Of a DNA stretch of 64,000 nucleotides, positions 1 to 8,148 are shown piece by piece. Source of the DNA: an uncultured Pseudomonadota bacterium (lineage in GTDB: Bacteria > Myxococcota_A > UBA796 > GCA-2862545); assembly GCA_903861005.1 (NCBI GenBank), contig CAIOSP010000019.1:1-64000 (forward strand). The letters are read 5' to 3'. The notes under the pieces are model-generated. The model was not told where the DNA came from and ran no database searches. It saw nothing but the letters and a program-made list of their open reading frames with translations. Each line of letters starts with the position of its first letter. Positions within the stretch are counted from its first letter, which is position 1. The translations under genes and the position numbers were made by a program.

Positions 1-42
1 ACCGCCTCGGCGCCGTGCGAGTGGACGACGGGAGCCACAGGC

Positions 43-894
43 TCACCCCCGCGCCGCCAACCGCTCCCGCAGCCACGCCGCGTACGCCTCCGCCAACCTC
101 GGGTCGGCCAGCGCCGCGTCCGTCAGCGCCTGCAGCCAGCCCAGCGGCGTGCCCGTGTCCCAGCGCGGCGCCTTGAGGACGGTGGCGACCAGCCGGTTGG
201 CCGCGCCCAGCGCCGCCATCGCGTCCATCGGGGTCCACTCACCGCCGTGCGCGGGGGGCCGGGCGTCGAGCGCCGCGAAGAAGTCGGGCGTGTACAGGTA
301 GCGGCCGACGCTGATCAGGGACGACGGCGCCGTGCCGGGGGCGGGCTTCTCGACCACGCCGCGCACGCGCCACAGGTCGCCCTCGCGGGTGGCGTCGAGC
401 ACGCCGTAGCGGGACACGTCGGCGTCGCCCAGGTCGGCCGCGGCGAGCACGGAGCCGCCGGTGGCCTCGTGCGCGGCGATCAGCTGGGCGCTCGCGTTGG
501 GCTGACCGAGCAGGTCGTCGGGGAAGGCGACCAGGACGGGATCGTTCCCGGCGAACTGGCGCGCGAGCCTCAGCGCGTCGCCCGTGCCGCCCATCTTCTC
601 TTGGCGGATGAAGGTGGTGCGCACCTTGGGGGGCATCACCCGGGCGAGCTTGGCCGGGTCGTCGGCGACGGCGGCCTCCAGCTCGGGGTCGCGGTCGAAC
701 CAGTCGTCGAGCGCCTTCTTGCGCCGGGACGTGATGACCAGCAGGTCGGTGACGCCCGCCTCGATCAGCTCCGACACCACCAGGTCGATCGCCGGCCGAT
801 CGACGATCGGCAGCATCTCCTTGGGGATCGTCCGGGTGATCGGCAGGAACCGTGTGCCGTAGCCAGCCGCGACCAGGACGCCCTTGGTGACCAT
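43..894 (-). CDS. galU: UTP--glucose-1-phosphate uridylyltransferase
   Basis: Makes UDP-glucose from UTP and glucose-1-phosphate in the cytoplasm, feeding envelope polysaccharide synthesis. The N-terminus carries the nucleotidyltransferase signature (AAGYGTRFLP at about residues 9-18, then PKEMLP), and a VEKP motif lies near residue 180, as in GalU. The length of 283 aa is normal for the family. The ATG start is preceded by GGAGG four bases upstream. The gene stands alone, divergent from the DUF423 gene. The family assignment is firm. Strict GalU rather than a related glucose-1-phosphate nucleotidyltransferase is likely because the PKEMLP form is kept. Confidence 0.93.
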   Translation of the reverse strand: MVTKGVLVAAGYGTRFLPITRTIPKEMLPIVDRPAIDLVVSELIEAGVTDLLVITSRRKKALDDWFDRDPELEAAVADDPAKLARVMPPKVRTTFIRQEKMGGTGDALRLARQFAGNDPVLVAFPDDLLGQPNASAQLIAAHEATGGSVLAAADLGDADVSRYGVLDATREGDLWRVRGVVEKPAPGTAPSSLISVGRYLYTPDFFAALDARPPAHGGEWTPMDAMAALGAANRLVATVLKAPRWDTGTPLGWLQALTDAALADPRLAEAYAAWLRERLAARG

Positions 895-998
895 GCAGCC
901 TCCGCGCGGGTGCGTATCGCGTTGCGGGTGTGGAGACTTTGGTCGCGAACGCTGGAGCGGGGGGCCGGGGTGCCTTACGCGGGGCGCTCGGAGGTCGG

Positions 999-1349
999 AT
1001 GAACTGGCGACTGGCGGGCGTGCTGGGGTTCACGGGCGTGGCGCTGGGCGCGTTTGGCGCGCACGGGCTCAAGCAGGTGGTGACGGACCCGCACCTGCTG
1101 GAGGTCTGGCAGACCGGCGCGCACTACCACCTGGTCCACGCCGTGGCGGTGGGCATGTCGGCGGCGCACCCGGGCAAGCCGGTGTGGCCCGCGCGGCTCT
1201 TCCTGCTGGGCATCCTGCTGTTCTCGGGGTCGCTCTACACCATGGCGCTGACCGGCACGCTCTGGCTGGGCGCCATCACGCCGCTCGGCGGGCTGGCCTT
1301 CCTGGCGGGCTGGGCCATGCTGGCGGCCGCCCCGGTGCCCGAGACGTGA
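999..1349 (+). CDS. DUF423 family small membrane protein
   Basis: A 116-residue protein with about four hydrophobic segments and the family motif near the N-terminus (GVALGAFGAHGLK), followed by a histidine-containing loop (HYHLVHA). DUF423/YgdD proteins are inner-membrane proteins of unknown function. I chose the ATG at 999 rather than an upstream ATG at 930 because GGAGGT lies four bases before it and the conserved family start begins there. The gene sits 57 bp before hflX in the same direction and may be cotranscribed with it. Confidence 0.82.
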   Translation: MNWRLAGVLGFTGVALGAFGAHGLKQVVTDPHLLEVWQTGAHYHLVHAVAVGMSAAHPGKPVWPARLFLLGILLFSGSLYTMALTGTLWLGAITPLGGLAFLAGWAMLAAAPVPET

Positions 1350-1406
1350 CCGGTCGCCCGCGCCGATTCCGTTTGGCTCGCGCGGCGTGATAGTCCTTGG
1401 CTGGAG

Positions 1407-3089
1407 GTGTGTCTGGAACAACTCTTCGGCAACACGGAAGGCCTTGGCTCTGCGGACTCCAAGGCGCTGCGGGCGCTCTACAAGCGCAGCGTCCTTCCGA
1501 GCCAGTTCCTCTCTCCGGCCCTCGCGCGCGAGCTCTGCCAGGTCACCCAGCTCATCGGCCGCCGCGTCGGCCTGCTGATCGACCGCAAGGGCCGCGTCGA
1601 CTCCGTGATCGTCGGCGACGCGCACCGCGTGTTCCTGCCCGACCTGGGCGCCCGCCGCGCCGGTGCGGCGCGCTTTCGTGGTGTTCGACTGGTCCTGTCC
1701 ACCATCCGCCCGCAGGGTGTGACGGAAGAGGACCTGACCGACCTGACGCTGCTGCAGCTGGACGCGGTCATCGTGGTCCAGATGACGCATGAGGGCGAGG
1801 CGGGCTCGGTGCAGTACGCCTACCTGCTGCCCCCCAAGGAGTCCGACAAGTCCTGGCAGATCGAGCGTCGCCGCGACGTCCACAACTGGGACGACGACTG
1901 GACCCGCTTCATCGTGGACCTGGAGCAGCGCTTCACGCGCAGCCCGCACCTCAAGAAGGTGAAGGACCGCGAGCGCGCGATCTGCATCGGCGTCACGCTC
2001 GACAACCCGCGGCAGGCCAAGCGCGGCATGCGCGAGCTGGAGCAGCTTGCGGAGACGGCGGGGTTTGACGTGGTCGACACGGTGCTGCAGCCCAAGAAGC
2101 AGATCGACGGCCGCACGTTCATCGGCTCGGGCAAGCTGCAGGAGATCATCGTCCGCGCCATGCACCTGGGCGTCGACGCCGTCCTGTTCGACCGCGAGCT
2201 CTCGCCGTCGCAGCTGCGCAACATCTCCGAGGAGACGGACCTCAAGGTGCTGGACCGCACCCAGGTGATCCTCGACATCTTCGCGCAGCACGCGACCTCA
2301 CGGGAGGGCAAGCTTCAGGTGGAGCTGGCGCAGCTCCGCTACGTCATGCCGCGCGCGGCGATCATGTCCACGGCGATGTCGCGCCTGACGGGCGGCATCG
2401 GCGGACGAGGCCCCGGCGAGACCAAGCTCGAGATCAACAAGCGCCGCGCCGAGGAGCGCCTGACGCGCCTGGAGCGCGAGCTGGAGACGCTGACCAAGGA
2501 CCGCGCGACGCGCCGCAAGCGCCGCCAGAAGGCCGAGCTGCCGATCGTGTCGATCGTCGGCTACACGAACGCCGGCAAGAGCACGCTGCTCAACCGGATC
2601 ACGAACAGCGAGGTCCTGGTGGAGAACAAGCTGTTCGCCACGCTGGACCCCACGTCGCGCCGCTTCCGGTTCCCCGAGGAGCGCGAGATCATCGTCACCG
2701 ACACCGTCGGCTTCATCGAGAACCTGCCCAAGACGCTGGTCGCCGCGTTCCGCTCCACGCTCGAAGAGCTCGAGGAGGCGGACCTGCTGCTCCACCTGCT
2801 GGACGCCTCGGATCCGGAGGTCGAGTCGCACCTGAAGTCGGTCGAGACCATCCTCACCGATCTCAAGCTCGCCGACCGCCCGACGCTCTTCGTCTGGAAC
2901 AAGGCTGAGGCCACCGACGGCGTCGTGCTGCGCGACCTGCTGGATCGCCACGGCGGGCTTGCGGTGTCTGCACTTACCGGTGCAGGCCTGGATGTGCTGC
3001 TGGATCGGATCGAGACGCTGTTGTTCCGTCAGCGCGCGGCCATCGGGTTTGAACCCGTGGTGATCGAGGGTTCTTCCGACTTGGCTTAA
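1407..3089 (+). CDS. hflX: GTPase HflX with long N-terminal extension
   Basis: Ribosome-associated GTPase that splits or rescues stalled ribosomes under stress. The protein has 560 residues against about 430 in E. coli HflX. An N-terminal domain of roughly 190 residues precedes the HflX glycine-rich region (GGIGGRGPGETKLE near residue 330) and the G domain with G1 GYTNAGKST and G3 DTVGF. The G4 motif reads NKAE where NKxD is usual, a conservative Asp to Glu change that could alter guanine specificity. The start is probably GTG at 1407, although a GGAGG sequence overlaps it, so initiation a few codons downstream is possible. The extended N-terminus appears genuine because it is coding-like and in frame. 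Confidence 0.9.
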   Translation: MCLEQLFGNTEGLGSADSKALRALYKRSVLPSQFLSPALARELCQVTQLIGRRVGLLIDRKGRVDSVIVGDAHRVFLPDLGARRAGAARFRGVRLVLSTIRPQGVTEEDLTDLTLLQLDAVIVVQMTHEGEAGSVQYAYLLPPKESDKSWQIERRRDVHNWDDDWTRFIVDLEQRFTRSPHLKKVKDRERAICIGVTLDNPRQAKRGMRELEQLAETAGFDVVDTVLQPKKQIDGRTFIGSGKLQEIIVRAMHLGVDAVLFDRELSPSQLRNISEETDLKVLDRTQVILDIFAQHATSREGKLQVELAQLRYVMPRAAIMSTAMSRLTGGIGGRGPGETKLEINKRRAEERLTRLERELETLTKDRATRRKRRQKAELPIVSIVGYTNAGKSTLLNRITNSEVLVENKLFATLDPTSRRFRFPEEREIIVTDTVGFIENLPKTLVAAFRSTLEELEEADLLLHLLDASDPEVESHLKSVETILTDLKLADRPTLFVWNKAEATDGVVLRDLLDRHGGLAVSALTGAGLDVLLDRIETLLFRQRAAIGFEPVVIEGSSDLA

Positions 3090-3113
3090 GTCAGGGACGT
3101 GTCAGGAAAGGGC

Positions 3114-3142
3114 TTGCCGATCGAGGTTTGAGCGGATAACTT
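3114..3142 (+). promoter_or_regulatory. Putative sigma-70 promoter of the 3202 lipoprotein gene
   Basis: TTGCCG at 3114-3119 is separated by 17 bases from TAACTT at 3137-3142, just after the hflX stop and 60 bp before the lipoprotein start. Spacing and hexamers fit a housekeeping promoter. Confidence 0.45.
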
Positions 3143-3201
3143 GGCGGGAGCAAAAGCTACCCTTGGCCCGCAACTCCGCGGCATGGGAAATGGAGACAAT
3201 C

Positions 3202-3870
3202 ATGAAGTTCACGAACCTCGCGTTCCTCGCCGGCACCGCCATCCTCGCCTCGGCTTGCACGGACACCGGTGGCAAGACCTGCGACACCGCCACGGGCGTC
3301 TGTGACACCGACGTCGCGGGCGACACGGACGTCGTCGACGTCACGCCGTCGTTCAACACCTCGGCTTGGACCAACGGCTGGTCGGACTTCGTCGACTGCT
3401 CGGGCTCGGGCGTCGTGACCTTCAACGCCGAGACCAAGAACTGGGGCGGCAACGTCGAGCTCTACGTCTCGCAGACCAAGGCCTACGGCGCGTTTATCGC
3501 GTGGGAAGAGTCCCACACCCTCGAGGAGGCGTCTGCCTCGGCCGCCAATGACGGCGACGGCTTCTCGGTCTACTCCCGCGAGCTGAGCACGGGCGCCGGC
3601 CTCGCCGACCAGGCCGCCGACGTCTCCACCCTGTGGAAGTGCGGCGACACCTCGCCCACGCTCGACCCGTCCTCCGCCAACATCGAGACCTCGTTCGCCC
3701 TCGCCGTGTGGGACGTGAACGACGCCTCTGGCGACCCCGTGGACTGCATCTACTTCGGCCAGGACCCCGACGAGCTCGCGGCCGACGGCTACACCGGCGG
3801 CACGGGCACGGACGGCTCGGGCCGTACGCTCCCCGCGTGGTTCTCCGCGTCGGCTTGCACCAAGCTCTGA
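3202..3870 (+). CDS. Lipoprotein of unknown function with DTD linker
   Basis: A 222-residue exported protein. The start at 3202 (MKFTNL) is chosen over an in-frame upstream ATG because GGAGA precedes it and a type II signal peptide follows directly, ending ASAC at about residues 16-19. After the lipidated Cys comes a Cys/Asp/Thr-rich linker (DTDVAGDTDVVDV), then a globular domain rich in Trp and aromatic residues with paired cysteines. I recognise no domain family. It has its own putative promoter and is followed by a strong hairpin terminator, so it is probably monocistronic. The DTD linker is shared with several other lipoproteins in this window. Confidence 0.7.
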   Translation: MKFTNLAFLAGTAILASACTDTGGKTCDTATGVCDTDVAGDTDVVDVTPSFNTSAWTNGWSDFVDCSGSGVVTFNAETKNWGGNVELYVSQTKAYGAFIAWEESHTLEEASASAANDGDGFSVYSRELSTGAGLADQAADVSTLWKCGDTSPTLDPSSANIETSFALAVWDVNDASGDPVDCIYFGQDPDELAADGYTGGTGTDGSGRTLPAWFSASACTKL

Positions 3871-3896
3871 TCGCCGCGCGCATTTGCGCGTGACGT

Positions 3897-3930
3897 CGGC
3901 CCGTCCGGAGCGTAGGCTTCGGGCGGGCCG
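3897..3930 (+). terminator. Hairpin terminator after the 3202 lipoprotein gene
   Basis: The arms at 3897-3911 and 3916-3930 form a 15-pair stem with two G-U pairs and a four-base loop (GTAG). It is followed by TCCCGCTTTCT rather than a pure T run. It lies 27 bp after the stop codon and just before the next gene. Confidence 0.65.
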
Positions 3931-3951
3931 TCCCGCTTTCTGGAGGCGATC

Positions 3952-4497
3952 TTGGGTGGACGTGGAGGAGCGCTGTGTGCGCTCACGCTGCTGAGCGGCT
4001 GTCTGGCGCGCGGGAACGCGACGGACGACGGCGCGTACGCGGTGGATCTGCCGCCGCCGACGATCACGGACATCACCGTAGGGTGTGATCTGGAGGCCGG
4101 TCGCTGGCGCGTGGAGATCGGCACGGACTCGTGGGCCGGCGGCGGCGCCGTGCTGTGGACCGTGGACGGCGTGTACTTCGAGAAGCACGACCGCTTCGCG
4201 TCGATCGCCGCGGCGGGTGACGGCACTTCGGACCGGCTGCGCAACGACATCTCCATCCTGACCGACTTCCGCCCGGCGGGGAACGGCATCAGCCAGTTCA
4301 CCTGCAACGCCAAGCCGTCGGCCTACGTGTGGGTGAACGACCTGAAGGGCCTGCGCGCCGACTGCCGGCACGTGGGTGACCACCCGGAGCTGGTGGCGGC
4401 GGCGCCCAAGGCGCCGGAGTGTCCGACGGCGTTTGTGCTGCCGAGCGACGACACGGACGTGCCCGACACCGACGCCCCGGACACGGACGCGCCGTAG
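3952..4497 (+). CDS. Lipoprotein of unknown function, C-terminal DTD tail
   Basis: A 181-residue lipoprotein. The TTG start at 3952 has GGAGG five bases upstream. A short signal peptide ends in a canonical lipobox, LSGC. The middle part (about residues 40-150) is beta-rich with several cysteines and matches no family I know. The protein ends in the acidic repeat DTDVPDTDAPDTDAP, so here the Asp/Thr tract is C-terminal, unlike in the neighbouring lipoproteins. Cellular location is presumably the outer-membrane lipoprotein pool. Confidence 0.65.
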   Translation: MGGRGGALCALTLLSGCLARGNATDDGAYAVDLPPPTITDITVGCDLEAGRWRVEIGTDSWAGGGAVLWTVDGVYFEKHDRFASIAAAGDGTSDRLRNDISILTDFRPAGNGISQFTCNAKPSAYVWVNDLKGLRADCRHVGDHPELVAAAPKAPECPTAFVLPSDDTDVPDTDAPDTDAP

Positions 4498-4995
4498 CCG
4501 ACTTCCCGTGCCTGTTGGCGATGCGACTCGTAGTTGTCGGCATGGATGCGCTGCCGAGGCCTACGAGCGTCGGCGCTGTTCCGGAGGTGGGGTGTTCGAC
4601 GAGCGGTCTGTGCTTGGGCGTGGACATGGTCTGCGTGGGCGCGGAAGATCACCGGGTACGGCGGTCGGCGCAAGACCCAGGGCAGTCGCATGAAGATGGC
4701 GGCCTGAACGATGCCTCCCACTGTGCGAGTGTCGGCAGATCTCTCTAGAAGATCGCCCGTGCCTCCGCGGAAGCCCGTCCCTACGTCGACGCTGGCGCTC
4801 ATCCATGCGTTCTCGGCGATGTCCGTGTGCGAGTGGACGCGCCCGCTGCGAACTCGACTTGGGCACGTCGCTTGGACGTCCCCGTGGTAGTCTGGCCCTA
4901 GTTCCGCGACTCAATCGATCCGTCGGATCCCACCACCCGCACCAGGTGCACCAGGTGCACCAGGACGGACGCGAATGCGAAAGGGTAGAGTCGCC
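4498..4995. other. Long intergenic region with a small tandem repeat
   Basis: About 500 bp without a credible gene. Short open frames on both strands have no ribosome site or recognisable protein features. The only structure I see is a 9-bp direct repeat (CACCAGGTG) in nearly three copies at 4940-4964, just before the next gene. A TTGGAC at 4872-4877 lacks a well-placed -10 partner. Base composition is slightly less G+C-rich than in the genes. Confidence 0.5.
4940..4964. repeat. 9-bp tandem repeat upstream of the RCC1-like gene
   Basis: The unit CACCAGGTG starts at 4940, 4949 and 4958 (last copy partial). Each unit contains the hexamer CAGGTG/CACCTG, so the array could be a binding site or simple slippage. 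Confidence 0.55.
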
Positions 4996-6087
4996 ATGAA
5001 GGCCTTGCTCCCCGCCATGTTGCTCATCGGATGCACCGATTCCGGTGTGCTCCGGCCAAGCGGATCGTCTCCCAGCGACGACTCCGGACAGGTTTCGAGC
5101 GATACCGACGAGGCGACGCAGGATTCAGATGACGACAGCGGCACTTCGGCGCCCGTCTGCGAGCCGCGCGAAATCGGTTGGCGCACGCAAGACGCTCCGA
5201 TCGTCGGGCTCTTTGCCGGAGGCGGCATCGCTTGGCATCCCGCAACAGGCCTGCGCACTTGGGGCGGCGCGGAATTGAACGGTGCGGAGTACGGGCCGGA
5301 GTGGACAGTAGGCTTCTCCACCGAGCCGTGGTCCATTCCCGATGAGCGGTGGCAAACGCTGTTCCACACTCAGAACTCTCCGTGCATGGTGCACCTCGAC
5401 GGCACTGTCGGCTGCAGAAAGGGCGGCGAAGGGTTGCCGGAGTCCGTCGTCGCCGTCGCAGAGGTCGAGGACGCAATCTGTTGGATGGCGTCAGATGGAG
5501 AACCCGGGTGCGATCGTGGGAGTCCCGCGGATCACTGGCCGTTGGCCTCGTATGTCCCGCATGACCTAGTCTCGCTAAACGCGGGGCGAACTTACGCGTG
5601 GAGCGGGCTCCATCCCGGCGTGCCCTTTACTTGCGCGTTGGACCGTCGTGGTAGGGCATGGTGCGACGGGCTCCAGGATGTGGCCGACGTGTTCGCGGAC
5701 CCAAGCCGGTGCTGGGTGGAGCTCCAGTCTGATGCCTACGCGATCTGCGGAATCGACGGTTGGGGGAGCCTCGCGTGCGTGATTGAGGGGCCAGACGGGT
5801 ACACGTACGCGGACGATCTGCCGACGCGCCAAGATCTGTCGCACTTGTCGGTGTCGTCGGATGGCGGGTGTGCGCTCGATCCCGAGGGCCACATCGTATG
5901 TTGGGGATTCCGCTCGGGCGATGTCCTCGGCGAGGTTCGGACGGAGATTCCGACTGATGCGGGCTACGTCGACGTCGTGGCCGGTGACAGTGCGGCGTGC
6001 GGCGTGCGGGCGGATGGTACTGTCCGATGTTGGGGTTTGGACGGGATTTCCGCTGTCCGTGACCAGCCGGACGTTGAGTTGCCCTAG
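4996..6087 (+). CDS. RCC1-repeat-like lipoprotein
   Basis: A 363-residue secreted lipoprotein. The signal peptide ends LIGC, followed by an Asp/Ser/Thr-rich linker (SSDTDEATQDSDDDS). The rest shows repeated blocks of the form C-A-L-D-x-x-G-x-x-x-C-W-G, for instance near residues 215, 290 and 340, which is the bacterial RCC1/BLIP-II beta-propeller pattern. The cysteines in each block could form disulfides. I chose ATG 4996 because the signal peptide begins there. An ATG seven codons upstream is the alternative. Such proteins are usually surface or periplasmic and of unknown ligand. Confidence 0.7.
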   Translation: MKALLPAMLLIGCTDSGVLRPSGSSPSDDSGQVSSDTDEATQDSDDDSGTSAPVCEPREIGWRTQDAPIVGLFAGGGIAWHPATGLRTWGGAELNGAEYGPEWTVGFSTEPWSIPDERWQTLFHTQNSPCMVHLDGTVGCRKGGEGLPESVVAVAEVEDAICWMASDGEPGCDRGSPADHWPLASYVPHDLVSLNAGRTYAWSGLHPGVPFTCALDRRGRAWCDGLQDVADVFADPSRCWVELQSDAYAICGIDGWGSLACVIEGPDGYTYADDLPTRQDLSHLSVSSDGGCALDPEGHIVCWGFRSGDVLGEVRTEIPTDAGYVDVVAGDSAACGVRADGTVRCWGLDGISAVRDQPDVELP

Positions 6088-6184
6088 CGTCGTCTCAACG
6101 CATCCCACGTGGGCGACCGGCAGATCCGCGGGTCGGACCGTTCAGCCACCCTGTGCGACCGCGCACGTCAGACGACAGTGGCGA

Positions 6185-7135
6185 TCAGTCAGCCCGGGTC
6201 CGTCGCTGCGCGACCAGCTCGCGCGCCCAGGCGAGCGCGGCGCGCATGCTCGCGGGGTCGGCCACGCCTTGGCCCACGAGGTCATCCGCCGTGCCGTGGT
6301 CGACGCTGGTGCGGATGATCGGCAGGCCGAGCGTCCAGTTCACGCTGCGTCCGAAGTCGACCGCCTTGAGCGGGGCCAGGCCCTGGTCGTGGTACATCGC
6401 GATCACCATATCGCCGTCGCCGGCCATCGCGCGGCGGAAGGCGGCCTCGGCGCTGATTGGGCCCTCGGCCAGGATCCCCAGCGCCTTGGCCTGCGCGACC
6501 GCCGGCTGGATCACGTCGATCTCTTCGCGGCCGAGCAGGCCGTCGTCGCCCGCGTGCGGGTTGAGGCCGCAGATCAGCAGGCGCGGCTCCGCGATGCCGA
6601 GCTGATCGACCAGCGCCCGGTGCGCCGCTTGGACGGTGTGCAGCACCTTGGCCTGCGTGACGGCGTCCGCGACCGCGCGCAGCGGCAGGTGGACCGTCAC
6701 CAGCGCCACGCGCAGCTGACCACCCACGAACGCCATCACCGGGTCCGTGCTGCCGCAGAGGTGCGCGAGGAAGTCGGTGTGCCCGGCCCAGCCAAAGCCC
6801 TGCGCCGCCAGCCGGGCCTTGTGGATGGGTCCGGTGACCAACGCTGAGCCGCGACCGTCCAGGCAGGCGGCGACGGCCTCGCGGATGGCGAGCACCTCGA
6901 GCGGCTCGTCCCCGGCGGGTGTGTAGACGGCGACGGACCCGTCGGGTGCTGCACCATCGACCCGATCGACCGCGTGCAGCGTCAGCCCAAAGCGCGCCGC
7001 TTCACGCGCGAGCGGCGCCCACGCGCCCACGACGGTGACCTCATCCCGGCGCGGGTCGTCGCGGAGCGCGGCGAGCGTGACCTCCGGGCCGATGCCGACC
7101 GGGTCTCCCGGCGTCAGCAGCAGGCGCGGGCTCAC
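6185..7135 (-). CDS. pdxA: 4-hydroxythreonine-4-phosphate dehydrogenase
   Basis: Oxidises 4-phosphohydroxy-L-threonine in the DXP-dependent vitamin B6 pathway. It is cytoplasmic, metal- and NAD-dependent. The start motif TPGDPVGIGPEV is followed by the metal-ligand segments GHTDFLAHL, NPHAGDDG and YHDQGLAPLK, each with the expected histidine. The length is 316 aa. Translation starts at GTG 7135, which overlaps the stop of the upstream SurA-like gene as GTGA, so the two are translationally coupled. An in-frame extension upstream is not conserved in the family. The surA-pdxA order also occurs in E. coli. Confidence 0.92.
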   Translation of the reverse strand: MSPRLLLTPGDPVGIGPEVTLAALRDDPRRDEVTVVGAWAPLAREAARFGLTLHAVDRVDGAAPDGSVAVYTPAGDEPLEVLAIREAVAACLDGRGSALVTGPIHKARLAAQGFGWAGHTDFLAHLCGSTDPVMAFVGGQLRVALVTVHLPLRAVADAVTQAKVLHTVQAAHRALVDQLGIAEPRLLICGLNPHAGDDGLLGREEIDVIQPAVAQAKALGILAEGPISAEAAFRRAMAGDGDMVIAMYHDQGLAPLKAVDFGRSVNWTLGLPIIRTSVDHGTADDLVGQGVADPASMRAALAWARELVAQRRTRAD

Positions 7136-8148
7136 GGCGTGCTCTTCGGCTCCGGCGTGAACGCGGCCGGTGCGTCGGTCGACGCGGGGGCGTCGTCGAG
7201 CAGGATGCGAATGGCGGCGCGGCGCTTGGCAGCCTCGAACCACTCTTCTGCGGCGGCAGCCATCTTCTTCTCGAAGAGCTGCTGCATGAGCTGGTCGCGG
7301 ACGGCGTCGAGCGGGGCGACGTCCGGCGCGGCCTTCTCGCGGCCGAGCACGTGCACGGCGTAGAGCACGCCGTTCACGATCACCGGCTCGGAGTAGTCGC
7401 CCACCGCCGTGTCGAAGGCGGCGGAGGAGAGGGGATCGGCCAGATCGCCCTTCTTGAAGCTGCCGTTCTGGAACGCGGGCCCGACGCCCGCGGTGTCCCA
7501 GGTGCTGGCCAGGTCCGCCCAGGTGCGCGCGCCCGCGCGGACGTCTGCCAGCGCGGCGCGCAGGGCGACGACCTTGGCGGCGAGCACGTCGGGGTTGGGG
7601 TCAGGCAGGCGGTAGCCGAAGGCCTCGATGCGCGCGACCTCAGGGCCGTCCGTGGTGCGGACGGCGCGCTGGTAGGCGTCCTTGACCTCGTCGTCGGAGA
7701 CCGTGACCCGACCGCGCAGCACGCTCTCCTGGAAGCGCTGCTGACGCAGCGGGCCCTCCACCTGGAGGCGGCGGTAGTCGGCCCACGACAGGCCCTGGCG
7801 CTCGACCTCGTCGCGGAACGCGTCGCGGTCCGCGAAGCCGTACTGCACCAGGATCTGCTGGATCTGCTGGTCGACCTCACCGGGGGTGACGTCCATCTTC
7901 AGGCGCTGCAGCTCCTGGCGCTCCAGCGTCTCCCGGAGGAGCGCGTCGAGCACCTCACGCTCCTTGGCCGCGTGGCAGGGGGCGTCCGCCGCGTTGGGGC
8001 AGCCCTCCTTGATGAAGTCGCTGCCCAGCTCGTAGATCTCCGACAGCGCGATGACGTCGTCGTTGACGACGGCCGCGACGCGGTCGAGCACGCCCTCGGC
8101 GCCGTGAGCGGAGCCGAGGAGCGCGAGCCAGAGGAGGCTAGTTGCCAC
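7132..8148 (-). CDS. SurA-like periplasmic chaperone / peptidyl-prolyl isomerase
   Basis: A 338-residue exported protein. A cleavable signal peptide (about residues 1-17) is followed by the SurA N-terminal pattern (LDRVAAVVNDDVIALSEI), a helical chaperone domain, and a parvulin-like segment around residues 170-290 that looks divergent. SurA-type proteins escort outer-membrane proteins across the periplasm. The gene overlaps the upstream lipoprotein PPIase by 11 bp and pdxA by 4 bp, making a three-gene operon. The single divergent parvulin region suggests mainly chaperone function. That is an inference. Confidence 0.83.
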   Translation of the reverse strand: MATSLLWLALLGSAHGAEGVLDRVAAVVNDDVIALSEIYELGSDFIKEGCPNAADAPCHAAKEREVLDALLRETLERQELQRLKMDVTPGEVDQQIQQILVQYGFADRDAFRDEVERQGLSWADYRRLQVEGPLRQQRFQESVLRGRVTVSDDEVKDAYQRAVRTTDGPEVARIEAFGYRLPDPNPDVLAAKVVALRAALADVRAGARTWADLASTWDTAGVGPAFQNGSFKKGDLADPLSSAAFDTAVGDYSEPVIVNGVLYAVHVLGREKAAPDVAPLDAVRDQLMQQLFEKKMAAAAEEWFEAAKRRAAIRILLDDAPASTDAPAAFTPEPKSTP

